A stretch of 64,000 nt of DNA from Streptomyces sp. NBC_01551 (GTDB lineage: Bacteria > Actinomycetota > Actinomycetes > Streptomycetales > Streptomycetaceae), in NCBI RefSeq assembly GCF_026339935.1, contig NZ_JAPEPX010000001.1, positions 4,397,501-4,461,500 on the forward strand, in the 5' to 3' direction. A program made the translations under genes and the position numbers. Under the pieces are notes generated by a model. That model was not told the DNA's origin. It did no database searches and saw only the letters and a program-made list of their open reading frames with translations. Shown here in pieces: positions 16,376 through 25,252 of the stretch (position 1 is its first letter; the number at the start of each line of letters is the position of its first letter).

Positions 16376-17790
16376 TTCTTCTCGTCGCCGTCCTCGTCGC
16401 GCTTCTGCGCGGCCTCGCCGAGCATCTTGTCGATCTCCGAGAAGTCGAGCTGCTCGCGGTGCACGAACCCGTCCGGGTCGTCCAGGTCGGAAGCCGTCGG
16501 CAGCATGTCCGGGTGCTCCCAGAGCCCGTCGCGGCCGTCCACGCCGCGCGCGTCGGTGAGCGAGGCCCACAGCCGCGAGGCGTCCCGCAGCCGGCGCGGC
16601 CGCAGCTCCAGGCCGATCAGGGTGGCGAAGGTCTGCTCCGCCGGGCCGCCCGAGGCGCGCCGCCTGCGCATCGTCTCGCGCATGGCGTCCGCCGAGCCCA
16701 GCCGCGGCTTGGCCGCCTCGTGCACGACCGCGTCCACCCAGCCCTCGACCAGCGCGAGCGCCGTCTCCAGGCGGGCCAGGGCGGCCTTCTGCTCCGGGGT
16801 GTCCTGCGGCTGGAACATGCCGCCCTGGAGCGCCTCCTGGAGCTGCTCCGGGTTCGACGGGTCGAGCTGGCCGACCACGTCCTCCAGCTTCGAGGTGTCG
16901 ACCTTGATGCCGCGGGCGTAGCCCTCGACGGCGCCGAACAGGTGCGAGCGCAGCCACGGCACGTGCGCGAAGAGCCGGGCGTGCGCGGCCTCGCGCAGCG
17001 CCAGGTACAGCCGCACCTCCTCGGCGGGCACGCCGAGGTCCTTGCCGAAGCTCGCGATGTTCAGCGGCAGCAGCGCCGCCTTGCCCGCCGGACCGAGCGG
17101 CAGCCCGACGTCCGTCGAGCCGACGACCTCGCCCGCGAGCACGCCCACGGCCTGGCCGATCTGCTGGCCGAACATGGCGCCGCCCATGGAGCGCATCATG
17201 CCGAGCAGCGGGCCCGCCATGGCCTGCATCTCCTCGGGCAGCACGCCGCCCATGGCCGCGCCGACGCGCTCGGCGACCGGGTCGACGAGCTCCTTCCACA
17301 CCGGCAGGGTCGCCTCGACCCACTCCGCGCGGCTCCACGCCACGGCGGTGGTGGCACCGGACGGCAGCGAGGTCACCCCGTCCAGCCAGTGGTCGGCCAG
17401 GCGGACGGCCTCCTCGACGGCGGACTTCTCGACGGCGCCGACGCTGGCGTCCTTCACGCCGTCCTGCGTGCCCTGGGCGACGGTCTGGCGGGCGATGTCC
17501 TTGGCCATGTCCCAGTTCACGGGACCGCCCTCGTAGCTGAGCATCTGGCCGAGCTGCTGGAAGGCGGCGCCGAGGTCGTTCGGGTTCATCGAGCCGAACA
17601 TCGCGGCGAACGGGTTGTCCGCGCCGCCGGGGCCGCCGGGGCCGCCCGCGCCGCCCGGCAGCCCCATCCCCCCGGCGAAGCCGAACGGATTCGGGCCGCC
17701 CTGACCGCCCTGGTTGCCCTTCTTCTTGCCCTCGTCGCCGTTCTCCGGCTCCTCCGGCGGAAGGCCGAATCCGAATGGGGTGTCGCTCAC
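16372..17790 (-). CDS. Zincin-like metalloprotease (TIGR03624/DUF2342 family)
   Basis: A 472-aa protein. After a Gly/Lys-rich disordered N-terminus, it shows the family's ALREAAHARLFAHVPWL segment and helical blocks such as DVGLPLGPAGKAALLPLNI and LGVPAEEVRLYLALREAAH. The class is called a zinc-dependent metalloprotease from fold similarity; the EAAH segment is a weak active-site candidate and activity is unproven. The GTG start at 17790 begins VSDTPFGFG. Mycobacteria keep a homologue (Rv3195) near the same Lon-like and ABC1 genes. It is divergent from the epimerase. Confidence 0.85.
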   Translation of the reverse strand: MSDTPFGFGLPPEEPENGDEGKKKGNQGGQGGPNPFGFAGGMGLPGGAGGPGGPGGADNPFAAMFGSMNPNDLGAAFQQLGQMLSYEGGPVNWDMAKDIARQTVAQGTQDGVKDASVGAVEKSAVEEAVRLADHWLDGVTSLPSGATTAVAWSRAEWVEATLPVWKELVDPVAERVGAAMGGVLPEEMQAMAGPLLGMMRSMGGAMFGQQIGQAVGVLAGEVVGSTDVGLPLGPAGKAALLPLNIASFGKDLGVPAEEVRLYLALREAAHARLFAHVPWLRSHLFGAVEGYARGIKVDTSKLEDVVGQLDPSNPEQLQEALQGGMFQPQDTPEQKAALARLETALALVEGWVDAVVHEAAKPRLGSADAMRETMRRRRASGGPAEQTFATLIGLELRPRRLRDASRLWASLTDARGVDGRDGLWEHPDMLPTASDLDDPDGFVHREQLDFSEIDKMLGEAAQKRDEDGDEKK

Positions 17791-17983
17791 GGGTTTCCTC
17801 GGCTCGTAGGGCCGCCGGCGGGTGCCGACGGGCAATGGTCCTGCAACACCACCCAGCGTAGACACCACACCCGCTTCGGGGCTCGGTGCTCCGCCGGGTC
17901 CTGGGCTGCGGCAGGATGGACATCACCTGGTAGGTACGCGTCACGGCGCGTCCCCTACTGAAGACAACCGCTGGAGACGCCTG

Positions 17984-19180
17984 GTGAGTTCCCCAGATCC
18001 GCATGCGTTGGACAAGCGCGGCCCGGACAAGCACGGCCACGGGCCGCACGACGCCGAAATCAGCCCTGAGCCCGGCGACGGCGCCCAGGTCGTTCGCCAG
18101 CCGCGAAATCCGGCCGGAGCGTCGCGGCGAGGCCCCGTCATCGCCGTCACGGGCGCCGCGGGCGGTGTCGGCGCTGCCCTGGTGAGCAGGCTGGTCGCCT
18201 CGGAGGAGGTCAAGGCGGTCGTCGCGATCGACGAGCGCCGGGGCGACTGTGCCGAGGCGCAGTGGCACGTCCTGGACGTACGGGACCCCGCGATCGCCGA
18301 GAAGCTGCGCGGCGCGGACGTGGTGGTCCACCTCGCGCTGGACCTCGACCTGGAGACGGACCCGGCGGCCCGTACGGCGTACAACGTGCGCGGGACCCAG
18401 ACCGTCCTGACCGCCGCCGCGGCGGCAGGCGTGCACCGGGTCGTGCTGTGCACCTCGGCGATGGTCTACGGGGCCCTGCCGGACAACGACATCCCGCTCT
18501 CGGAGGACTCCGAGCTCCGCGCGACGGCCGAGGCGACCGGCCTGGCCGACCTCCTGGAGATCGAGCGGCTGGGCCGGCGGGCGCCGCGCGCGCACCCGGG
18601 CCTGAACGTCACGGTGATCCGCCCGGCGGTCCTGGTCGGAGGTACGGACACGGCGCTGACCCGGTACTTCGAGTCGCCCCGCCTGCTCGTGGTGGCCGGA
18701 TCCCGGCCGACCTGGCAGTTCTGCCACGTGGAGGACCTGGTCAGCGCCCTGGAGTACGCGGCGCTGGAGAAGGTCGAGGGCGAGCTCGCGGTGGGCTGCG
18801 AGGGCTGGCTGGAGCAGGAGGAGGTCGAGGAGCTGAGCGGCATCCGCCGCATGGAGCTCCCGTCGGCGGTGGCGCTGGGCGCGGCCGCCCGGCTGCACCG
18901 GATCGGCCTGACCCCGTCCCCGGCCGGGGACCTCGCGTACACGATGCACCCGTGGGTGGTCAGCGTGAGCGGGCTGCACGCGGCCGGCTGGCGGCCCCGC
19001 TGGACGAACGAGGAGGTCCTGGCCGAGCTCCTCCAGGAGGTCGCGGGCCGCCACACGGTCGCCGGCCGCCGCCTGGGCCGCAAGGACGCCGCCACGGCCG
19101 CCGGTGCGGCGGGCGCCACGGTCGCGCTCCTCGGCGCCGCCGCAGCGGTCCGCCGGGCCCGCCGCCGCCGCGGCATCTGA
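17984..19180 (+). CDS. NAD-dependent epimerase/dehydratase-type SDR
   Basis: A 398-aa extended short-chain dehydrogenase. The Rossmann glycine motif is TGAAGGVGAALVSRL near residue 52. The usual YxxxK is not clear, as the region reads MVYGALPDNDIPLSE, so activity as an epimerase is uncertain. The first 45 residues are charged and probably disordered. The C-terminus (ATAAGAAGATVALLGAAAAV, then RRARRRR) resembles a tail anchor with positive residues inside. The start is GTG 17984 after CTGGAG. The substrate is unknown. Confidence 0.85.
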   Translation: MSSPDPHALDKRGPDKHGHGPHDAEISPEPGDGAQVVRQPRNPAGASRRGPVIAVTGAAGGVGAALVSRLVASEEVKAVVAIDERRGDCAEAQWHVLDVRDPAIAEKLRGADVVVHLALDLDLETDPAARTAYNVRGTQTVLTAAAAAGVHRVVLCTSAMVYGALPDNDIPLSEDSELRATAEATGLADLLEIERLGRRAPRAHPGLNVTVIRPAVLVGGTDTALTRYFESPRLLVVAGSRPTWQFCHVEDLVSALEYAALEKVEGELAVGCEGWLEQEEVEELSGIRRMELPSAVALGAAARLHRIGLTPSPAGDLAYTMHPWVVSVSGLHAAGWRPRWTNEEVLAELLQEVAGRHTVAGRRLGRKDAATAAGAAGATVALLGAAAAVRRARRRRGI

Positions 19181-19307
19181 CCCGGCCGGGCGGGCCCGGC
19201 GCGCACTCGTACCCCGAAAAGTCTGTAGGAGGCTCCATAACCGCAGGTCGTACACCCGGTCGAATCGGCTATATCGCTGGATGAGACCGGTGGTGCACGA
19301 TGGCTGT

Positions 19308-19769
19308 ATGGCACCGCACTTCGACCACCCCGGCGAGCAGGCCGCCCAGGACCCCATCAGGCTGCTCGAAATCCGCGAGACCCCGCTCTCGCTCGACGAG
19401 GTCTTCCAGGCCGTGGGCGACGACTCGACGGGCGGTACGACGCTCTTCGTCGGCACGGTGCGCAACCACGACGGCGGGGCCGACGTCGACGCGCTCGGCT
19501 ACTCGTGCCACCCCTCCGCCGAGGCGGAGATGCGCCGCGTCGCCGAGCGCGTCGTGGCGAAGTACCCGGTCCGCGCCCTGGCGGCCGTGCACCGGATCGG
19601 CGACCTGGCCGTCGGCGACCTGGCGGTCGTCGTCGCCGTGTCCTGCCCGCACCGCGGGGAGGCCTTCGAGGCGTGCCGGATGCTGATCGACGACCTCAAG
19701 CACGACGTGCCGATCTGGAAGCACCAGATGTTCTCCGACGGCACCGAGGAGTGGGTCGGGGCCTGCTGA
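19308..19769 (+). CDS. moaE: Molybdopterin synthase catalytic subunit MoaE
   Basis: A 153-aa protein. MoaE with thiocarboxylated MoaD turns cPMP into molybdopterin. The core motifs are LFVGTVRNHDGG, SCPHRGEAFEACRMLIDDLK and PIWKHQMF, with the Lys of IWKHQ at the MoaD-tail site. An N-terminal extension of about 20 residues precedes the domain. ATG 19308 is the only good start. No moaD or other cofactor gene is next to it, so its partner must be encoded elsewhere. Confidence 0.93.
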   Translation: MAPHFDHPGEQAAQDPIRLLEIRETPLSLDEVFQAVGDDSTGGTTLFVGTVRNHDGGADVDALGYSCHPSAEAEMRRVAERVVAKYPVRALAAVHRIGDLAVGDLAVVVAVSCPHRGEAFEACRMLIDDLKHDVPIWKHQMFSDGTEEWVGAC

Positions 19770-19926
19770 GCCGCGGGGAGCCCCCGCCCGCGGGGTCTCC
19801 CCCGCAAGGGGGTACCGTCGCACCCGTTCGGCCGTGCAACACGCCCCCGATTTGCGTAACCCCTTCCCGGGCACGAGCGTTGAAGCCACCGACGACAGGT
19901 ACTTTTCGGGGTAGGGAGGCAGGCCG

Positions 19927-20124
19927 ATGGCGTCTCTGGCGTGGTTGCTGATTCCGCTTTTCGCCGCGATCGGAGCGGCGATATGGGGCAGCTGGGCGGC
20001 ACGCGACCGCACGCAAGGTGACATATCCGAACTCGCGGGCTACGCACGCTTCCGTGAGGCCATGGACCGGGCGGACCGGTCCGAGGCATGGGGGAAGGCG
20101 CATTCCGGTTCCGACGCCGTCTGA
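19927..20124 (+). CDS. Small single-span membrane protein
   Basis: A 65-aa protein with one membrane segment at residues 3-24 (SLAWLLIPLFAAIGAAIWGSW) followed by an acidic/basic cytosolic tail (LAGYARFREAMDRADRSE). It has a good AGGGAGG ribosome site 8 bases before ATG 19927. No family function is known to me. The 157 bases upstream hold GC-rich dyads (19787-19811) that could end moaE transcription. Confidence 0.8.
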   Translation: MASLAWLLIPLFAAIGAAIWGSWAARDRTQGDISELAGYARFREAMDRADRSEAWGKAHSGSDAV

Positions 20125-20176
20125 GCGTCCCGGGTGCGCGCCGGTGAGAATCCGCTGAGAACGCGCGGAGCCCGCG

Positions 20177-20209
20177 CGTACGGAGCCCGTACGGAGCCCG
20201 TACGGACCG
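20177..20209 (+). repeat. Three tandem 11-bp repeats
   Basis: The unit CGTACGGAGCC occurs at 20177, 20188 and, with changed 3' bases, 20199. It lies 44-76 bp before the Lon-like protease gene, upstream of a possible -10 (TACTGT, 20241-20246) for a leaderless transcript. The 11-bp period approximates one helical turn. Confidence 0.6.
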
Positions 20210-20252
20210 GCCCCACGGGCCGCCCGCCAGGGCCGTCCCGTACTGTCGATCC

Positions 20253-21341
20253 ATGCCACGCCGCACTGCGACGATGCTCGCCTCCACCCTCATGCTGTTC
20301 GCGTTGCTCTGCGCAGGGGTGTTCTTCAAGGTCCCGTACTCCGAGATGAGCCCGGGTCCGACCGTGAACACCCTCGGGGACTCGCGCGGCGAGCCCGTAC
20401 TGAGCATCTCGGGGCGCAAGACGTACCCCACCACCGGGCACCTCAACATGACCACGGTCCGCGTCACGGGCGCGGACTACGACATGAACCTGCTGGAAGC
20501 GGCGTACGGCTGGCTGGCCGGGGACAACATCGTCGTGCCGCACGACAACCTGTACCCGAACGGCAAGACGGACAAGGAATCCACGCAGGAGAACGCCGAG
20601 GAGTTCAGCCAGTCGCAGGAGAGCGCCAAGGTGGCGGCCCTCAAGCAGCTCGGCATCCCGGTGACCGCCCGCGTCGTCGTCTCCTCCGTCGTCAAGGCCA
20701 GCCCGTCCGAGGGCAAGCTGCACGCCGGCGACGTGATCCAGGCCGTGGACGGCACCCCGGTGAAGGAACCCGGCGACGTCGCCAAGCTGGTCACCAAGCA
20801 CAAGCCCGGCGAGCCCGTCGAGTTCACGATCGTGCCCGCCGCCGAGGCGGCCGAGGCCGAGCGCGCGAACCGCGAGCCCGGCAGCCCGGACAAGGTCACG
20901 ATCACCGCGGGCAAGGCGGAGGGCGACGGCCACGCCGTCGTCGGCATCAGGGCCGGGACCGACCACACCTTCCCGTTCACGGTCGACATCAAGCTCGCGG
21001 ACGTCGGCGGACCGAGCGCCGGCCTGATGTTCGCCCTCGGCATCGTCGACAAGCTCACCCCCGAGGACCTGACCGGCGGGAAGTTCATCGCGGGTACGGG
21101 CACCATCGACGACGCGGGCAAGGTCGGCCCGATCGGCGGCATCCAGATGAAGACCATCGGCGCCCGCCAGGCCGGCGCCGAGTACTTCCTGACCCCGGCC
21201 GAGAACTGCGCCTCCGCCGCCTCGAACGTGCCGGACGGCCTCACCCTGGTGAAGGTCTCCACCATCGACGACGCCACGAAGGCGCTGGAGAAGATCAGCA
21301 AGGGGGACAAGGCAGGGCTGCCGCGCTGCGACAAGCCCTGA
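20253..21341 (+). CDS. PDZ domain-containing Lon-like protease (YlbL family)
   Basis: A 362-aa membrane-anchored protease. An N-terminal membrane segment (about 8-26, MLASTLMLFALLCAGVFF) leads to an extracytoplasmic part. A PDZ-like domain follows (VVKASPSEGKLHAGDVIQAVDGTPV), then an S16 Lon protease domain. The catalytic Ser is in GGPSAGLMFAL and the catalytic Lys in GIQMKTIGARQAG. All key residues are present. The family has no ATPase domain and its substrates are mostly unknown. It ends 17 bp from the convergent PPA1309 gene. Mycobacterial Rv3194c is the syntenic counterpart. Confidence 0.93.
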   Translation: MPRRTATMLASTLMLFALLCAGVFFKVPYSEMSPGPTVNTLGDSRGEPVLSISGRKTYPTTGHLNMTTVRVTGADYDMNLLEAAYGWLAGDNIVVPHDNLYPNGKTDKESTQENAEEFSQSQESAKVAALKQLGIPVTARVVVSSVVKASPSEGKLHAGDVIQAVDGTPVKEPGDVAKLVTKHKPGEPVEFTIVPAAEAAEAERANREPGSPDKVTITAGKAEGDGHAVVGIRAGTDHTFPFTVDIKLADVGGPSAGLMFALGIVDKLTPEDLTGGKFIAGTGTIDDAGKVGPIGGIQMKTIGARQAGAEYFLTPAENCASAASNVPDGLTLVKVSTIDDATKALEKISKGDKAGLPRCDKP

Positions 21342-21358
21342 CCGGCCCCCGTACTGCC

Positions 21359-21928
21359 CTACGAGAAGGTCGCGGCCAGCGCCTCCGCCAGCCCGGGCAC
21401 CAGGCCCCCGCCGGTGAGGACCTCGGTCGAGGAGTCCTTCTCGCGCAGCCGGACGGCCGACTCGCGCGACCCGTCGCGCAGGACGGCCACGGTCAGCCGT
21501 ACCTCCTGCCGCTCCGGGTGCCCGGCGACCCACTTCGCGAGCTGCTTGTCGGTCAGCCCCTCCGGCACGGAGGCCTCCGCCGACGGCGGCAGCATCAGCC
21601 GCTCCACCGTCAGCGCGCAGCCGGCGACCGACGGGGGCCACTGGATCGTGCCCAGGAACTTGTCGAGGGCGGTCCCGGCCGGCAGCTTGTCCTGCTCGAT
21701 CGGGGTGAGGGAGGTCTTGCCGGTGTCGTCCTGGTCGAGGCCGAGCTGGCTCGCGAGGCGGGGCTCCTGCTTGCGGAGCTTCGCGGTGTCGACGAGGGCG
21801 AACAGCCGGGCGGGCTGGTCCCAGCCGAGGCCGGCCGCGTACTCGTCGATTTCGAGGCAGGCACGCGTGAGCGGACTGGCCGCCATGGGAGTGCCGGGGG
21901 AAGGCGAAACGTTGGACATGGACAACAT
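21359..21928 (-). CDS. PPA1309 family protein
   Basis: A 189-aa actinobacterial conserved protein, recognised by LTRACLEIDEYAAGLGWDQPARLFALVDT and IQWPPSVAGCALTVERLMLP. No catalytic motif is visible and the function is unknown. Two starts are close: ATG 21928 (AAGGAGG four bases upstream) and ATG 21919 (MSNVSP, 13 bases away). I chose the first, but the second may be the true one. It is divergent from the UPF0182 gene. Confidence 0.85.
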   Translation of the reverse strand: MLSMSNVSPSPGTPMAASPLTRACLEIDEYAAGLGWDQPARLFALVDTAKLRKQEPRLASQLGLDQDDTGKTSLTPIEQDKLPAGTALDKFLGTIQWPPSVAGCALTVERLMLPPSAEASVPEGLTDKQLAKWVAGHPERQEVRLTVAVLRDGSRESAVRLREKDSSTEVLTGGGLVPGLAEALAATFS

Positions 21929-22048
21929 CCTGCCTCCTTTCCGACGGATACCGGGAACTGACTAAAGCCTCAGTAAGTTCAATGAGTGGGCTCTACGATC
22001 GGGGGCCCCGTTGATTACCAGACCCAGCGACTTTCAGAGGTGCGCACC

Positions 22049-24940
22049 TTGGCTTTCCAGATGCCGGACCGCGGCGGAGGCCCTTCGGGGCCACGGATGA
22101 GAGTCGGCCGCCCCTCCCGGCGCGCCCGCACTCTACTGATGACCTTGGGCGTCCTGGCCGTCCTGGCCATGGCGTTCATCATGTTCGCGGGCTTCTGGAC
22201 GGACTGGCTCTGGTTCCGTTCCGTCAAGTACTCCGTCGTGTTCACCACCACCCTGTGGACCAAGGTCGGCCTGTTCGCCGTCTTCGGCCTGCTGATGGCG
22301 GGTGCCGTGGGCTTCAACATCTGGCTGGCGTACCGGCTGCGGCCGCCGCTCAGCGCGATGTCGATGGAGCAGCAGAGCCTCGACCGCTACCGGATGAGCA
22401 TCGCGCCGTACAAGAAGTGGCTGCTCCTGGGCATCGCCGCGCTCGTCGGCATGATCGCGGGCGCCTCGGCGGCGGGCCAGTGGAAGACCTGGCTGATGTA
22501 CGTGAACGGGGTGCCCTTCGGCACGAAGGACCCCCAGTTCAACATGGACGTGTCGTTCTACACGTTCGACCTGCCCTGGTACCGCTTCCTGCTCGGCTTC
22601 GGCTTCGCGGCCGTCGTCCTGTCGGTGATCGCCGCCGCCGTCGTGCACTACCTGTACGGCGGACTGCGCGTGACCAGCCCGGGCGCCCGGGCCACCGCCG
22701 CCGCGACCGGGCACCTGTCGGTGCTGCTCGGCCTCTTCGTCACCTTCAAGGCGATCGCGTACTGGCTCGACCGGTACGGGCTCGCGGTGAAGTCGAGCGA
22801 CTTCAAGGCCGCCGACAACTGGACCGGTCTGCGGTACGTCGACGCCAACGCGTACCTGCCGGCCAAGACGATCCTCGTCGCGATCGCCGCGATCTGCGCG
22901 GTGCTGTTCTTCGCGACGCTGTGGCGCCGCACCTGGCAGCTCCCCGTGATCGGTTTCGGCCTGATGGTGCTCTCGGCGATCCTGATCGGCGGGCTGTACC
23001 CGGCGATCGTGCAGAAGTTCCAGGTCCAGCCGAACGAGCAGGCCAAGGAATCGCCGTACGTCGAGAAGAACATCAAGGCGACGCGCGACGCCTACGGGAT
23101 CGCCGGGTCCGAGGTCTCGGACTACCCGGGCGTTCCGCAGACGGACGACAAGGCCAAGCTGCGGCAGGCGGCCGACAGCACGGCCAGCGTCCGCCTCCTC
23201 GACCCGAACATCGTCTCCCCGGCCTTCCAGCAGCTCCAGCAGGTCAAGGGCTACTACGGCTTCCCGTCCACGCTCGCCGTGGACCGGTACAGCGGCCAGG
23301 ACACGGTCATCGGGCTGCGCGAGCTGAACATCGGCGGCATCCCGAAGAACAACTGGATCAACGACCACTTCAAGTACACGCACGGCTACGGCGTGGTCGC
23401 GGCCAAGGGCACCACCGTCGGTGACCAGGGCGCCCCGGACTTCACCCAGTCCGACCTCCCCTCCAAGGGGATGTTCGGCACGGACTTCCAGCAGCGCATC
23501 TACTACGGCGAGCAGACGAAGCAGTACTCGATCGTCGGCGGGCCGCAGAAGGAGCTCGACTACTCCGACGACAACGGCGAGAAGGAGACGAGCTACCAGG
23601 GCAAGTCCGGCGTCAACCTGGACAACCCGGTCAACCGGGCCGCCTACGCGCTCGCCTTCAGCGAGCCGCAGATCCTGTACTCGGGCGCCATCGGCGAGGG
23701 CTCGCGGATCCTGTACAACCGCACGCCCAAGGAGCGCGTCGAGGCCGTCGCGCCGTGGCTGACCATCGACGGCGCGCCGTACCCGGCCGTCATCGACAAG
23801 AAGGTCGTCTGGATCGTCGACGCGTACACGACCACCAACGGCTACCCGTACGCCTCGCGCACCACGCTGGGCGACACGACCGCCGACTCGCTGACCAACA
23901 GCCAGCGCGCGGTGGTGGCGCAGGAGAACCAGGTCAACTACATCCGGAACTCGGTGAAGGCCACCGTCGACGCGTACGACGGCACGGTCAACCTGTACCA
24001 GTGGGACACCAAGGACCCGGTCCTGAAGACCTGGATGAAGGCGTTCCCGGGCACGGTGAAGCCCAAGGGCGACATCTCCAAGGCGCTCATGGACCACCTG
24101 CGCTACCCGCAGGACCTCTTCAAGGTCCAGCGCGAGCTGCTCACCCGGTACCACGTCACGGACCCGCAGACGTTCCTCAGCGGCAGTGAGGCCTGGGCCG
24201 TCCCGGACGACCCGACGGCCAAGGCGGGTACGGCGCTGCCGCCGTACTACCTGTCGATGAAGATGCCGGGCCAGAAGGAGAAGGGCCAGGTCTTCTCGCT
24301 CACCACGACGTTCACGCCGAACGAGCGGCCCAACCTGAGCGCCTACATGGCGGTCAACGCGGATCCGGGCACCCCGGACTACGGGAAGATCAGCATCCTG
24401 AAGCTGCCGACGAGCAAGCCGGTCGACGGTCCCAAGCAGGTGCAGAGCAAGTTCCAGTCCGAGCCGAAGATCGCCGAGTCCATCCGCCTGCTGCGCGGTG
24501 GCGACTCCGAGGTCGAGTACGGCAACCTGCTCGCCGTGCCGCTCGAAGGCGGGATGCTCTACGTCGAGCCGGTGTACGTGCGCAGCTCCGGGCTGAAGTA
24601 CCCGCTGCTGCGCAAGGTGCTGGTGACCTACGGCGGCCAGACGGCCTTCGAGGACACCCTGGAGAAGGCGCTGAACGTGGTCTTCGGGGCCGAGGCACCG
24701 ACGACGCCCGTGCCGCCGGAGCAGCCGCCGGGCGAGGGCACCGTCACTCCGCCGACCGCGCAGAACCCGACCGTCAAGGCGGCCCTGGACGACGCGGCGA
24801 AGGCCATCGACGCGGCCGAGAAGGCCCGTCAGGCCGGCGACTGGGCGGCCTTCGGCAAGGCCCAGGACGAGATCAAGGCGGCGCTCGAGCGGGCGATCGA
24901 CGCGGAGGCGAAGGCGACGGCCCCCAAGACGGGCGGCTGA
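22049..24940 (+). CDS. UPF0182 family multi-pass membrane protein
   Basis: A roughly 963-aa protein. The first 340 residues contain about seven membrane segments (from [21 protein letters not shown] to [16 protein letters not shown]). A large extracytoplasmic domain follows, with family stretches such as [15 protein letters not shown] and [19 protein letters not shown], and an Ala/Lys-rich helical tail. The family is widespread in actinobacteria with no established function. The start is uncertain. TTG 22049 (AFQMPDRGG) has an AGAGG site eight bases upstream, and ATG 22061 is the fallback. It sits beside PPA1309 and the Lon-like gene as in mycobacteria. Confidence 0.93.
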   Translation: MAFQMPDRGGGPSGPRMRVGRPSRRARTLLMTLGVLAVLAMAFIMFAGFWTDWLWFRSVKYSVVFTTTLWTKVGLFAVFGLLMAGAVGFNIWLAYRLRPPLSAMSMEQQSLDRYRMSIAPYKKWLLLGIAALVGMIAGASAAGQWKTWLMYVNGVPFGTKDPQFNMDVSFYTFDLPWYRFLLGFGFAAVVLSVIAAAVVHYLYGGLRVTSPGARATAAATGHLSVLLGLFVTFKAIAYWLDRYGLAVKSSDFKAADNWTGLRYVDANAYLPAKTILVAIAAICAVLFFATLWRRTWQLPVIGFGLMVLSAILIGGLYPAIVQKFQVQPNEQAKESPYVEKNIKATRDAYGIAGSEVSDYPGVPQTDDKAKLRQAADSTASVRLLDPNIVSPAFQQLQQVKGYYGFPSTLAVDRYSGQDTVIGLRELNIGGIPKNNWINDHFKYTHGYGVVAAKGTTVGDQGAPDFTQSDLPSKGMFGTDFQQRIYYGEQTKQYSIVGGPQKELDYSDDNGEKETSYQGKSGVNLDNPVNRAAYALAFSEPQILYSGAIGEGSRILYNRTPKERVEAVAPWLTIDGAPYPAVIDKKVVWIVDAYTTTNGYPYASRTTLGDTTADSLTNSQRAVVAQENQVNYIRNSVKATVDAYDGTVNLYQWDTKDPVLKTWMKAFPGTVKPKGDISKALMDHLRYPQDLFKVQRELLTRYHVTDPQTFLSGSEAWAVPDDPTAKAGTALPPYYLSMKMPGQKEKGQVFSLTTTFTPNERPNLSAYMAVNADPGTPDYGKISILKLPTSKPVDGPKQVQSKFQSEPKIAESIRLLRGGDSEVEYGNLLAVPLEGGMLYVEPVYVRSSGLKYPLLRKVLVTYGGQTAFEDTLEKALNVVFGAEAPTTPVPPEQPPGEGTVTPPTAQNPTVKAALDDAAKAIDAAEKARQAGDWAAFGKAQDEIKAALERAIDAEAKATAPKTGG

Positions 24941-24986
24941 CGCGGTAATGGCTCCGTCCCGCGTCGTGATACTGTGGTTTCACCGA

Positions 24987-25060
24987 CGCGGGGTGGAGCA
25001 GCTCGGTAGCTCGCTGGGCTCATAACCCAGAGGTCGCAGGTTCAAATCCTGTCCCCGCTA
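24987..25060 (+). tRNA. tRNA-fMet (CAT), initiator, copy 1
   Basis: A 74-nt cloverleaf without encoded CCA. The acceptor stem CGCGGGG/CCCCGCT leaves an unpaired 1-72 position (C against T), an initiator hallmark. The anticodon arm has CAT and three G-C pairs (GGG-CTCATAA-CCC), the second initiator hallmark. The T arm has GGTTCAAATCC. A 13-bp terminator hairpin follows. The sequence is identical to 27162-27235. Confidence 0.95.
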
Positions 25061-25069
25061 CTGAAGATG

Positions 25070-25098
25070 AAGGCCCGGATCCATGGGATCCGGGCCTT
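25070..25098 (+). terminator. Terminator of initiator tRNA copy 1
   Basis: AAGGCCCGGATCC pairs perfectly with GGATCCGGGCCTT around ATG. The tail CGTCATGTCT is weakly T-rich. Confidence 0.8.
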
Positions 25099-25252
25099 CG
25101 TCATGTCTACGGGGTAGCTGGGGCGGGTGAGTTCGGGCGGGAGCGTGTTTGACTTGTCTCCCTGTGGGCATGTCGACAAAACGCTGTAGTGACCTCACTG
25201 GCTGCGACATACCAGGTGTACGCGGGTAGCAGGTGATGCGACGATGGGATTT

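Noticed and set aside
22133..24154. 673-codon minus-strand open frame opposite the UPF0182 gene
   Set aside because: Asp/Arg/Val-biased shadow frame of a well-supported membrane-protein gene.
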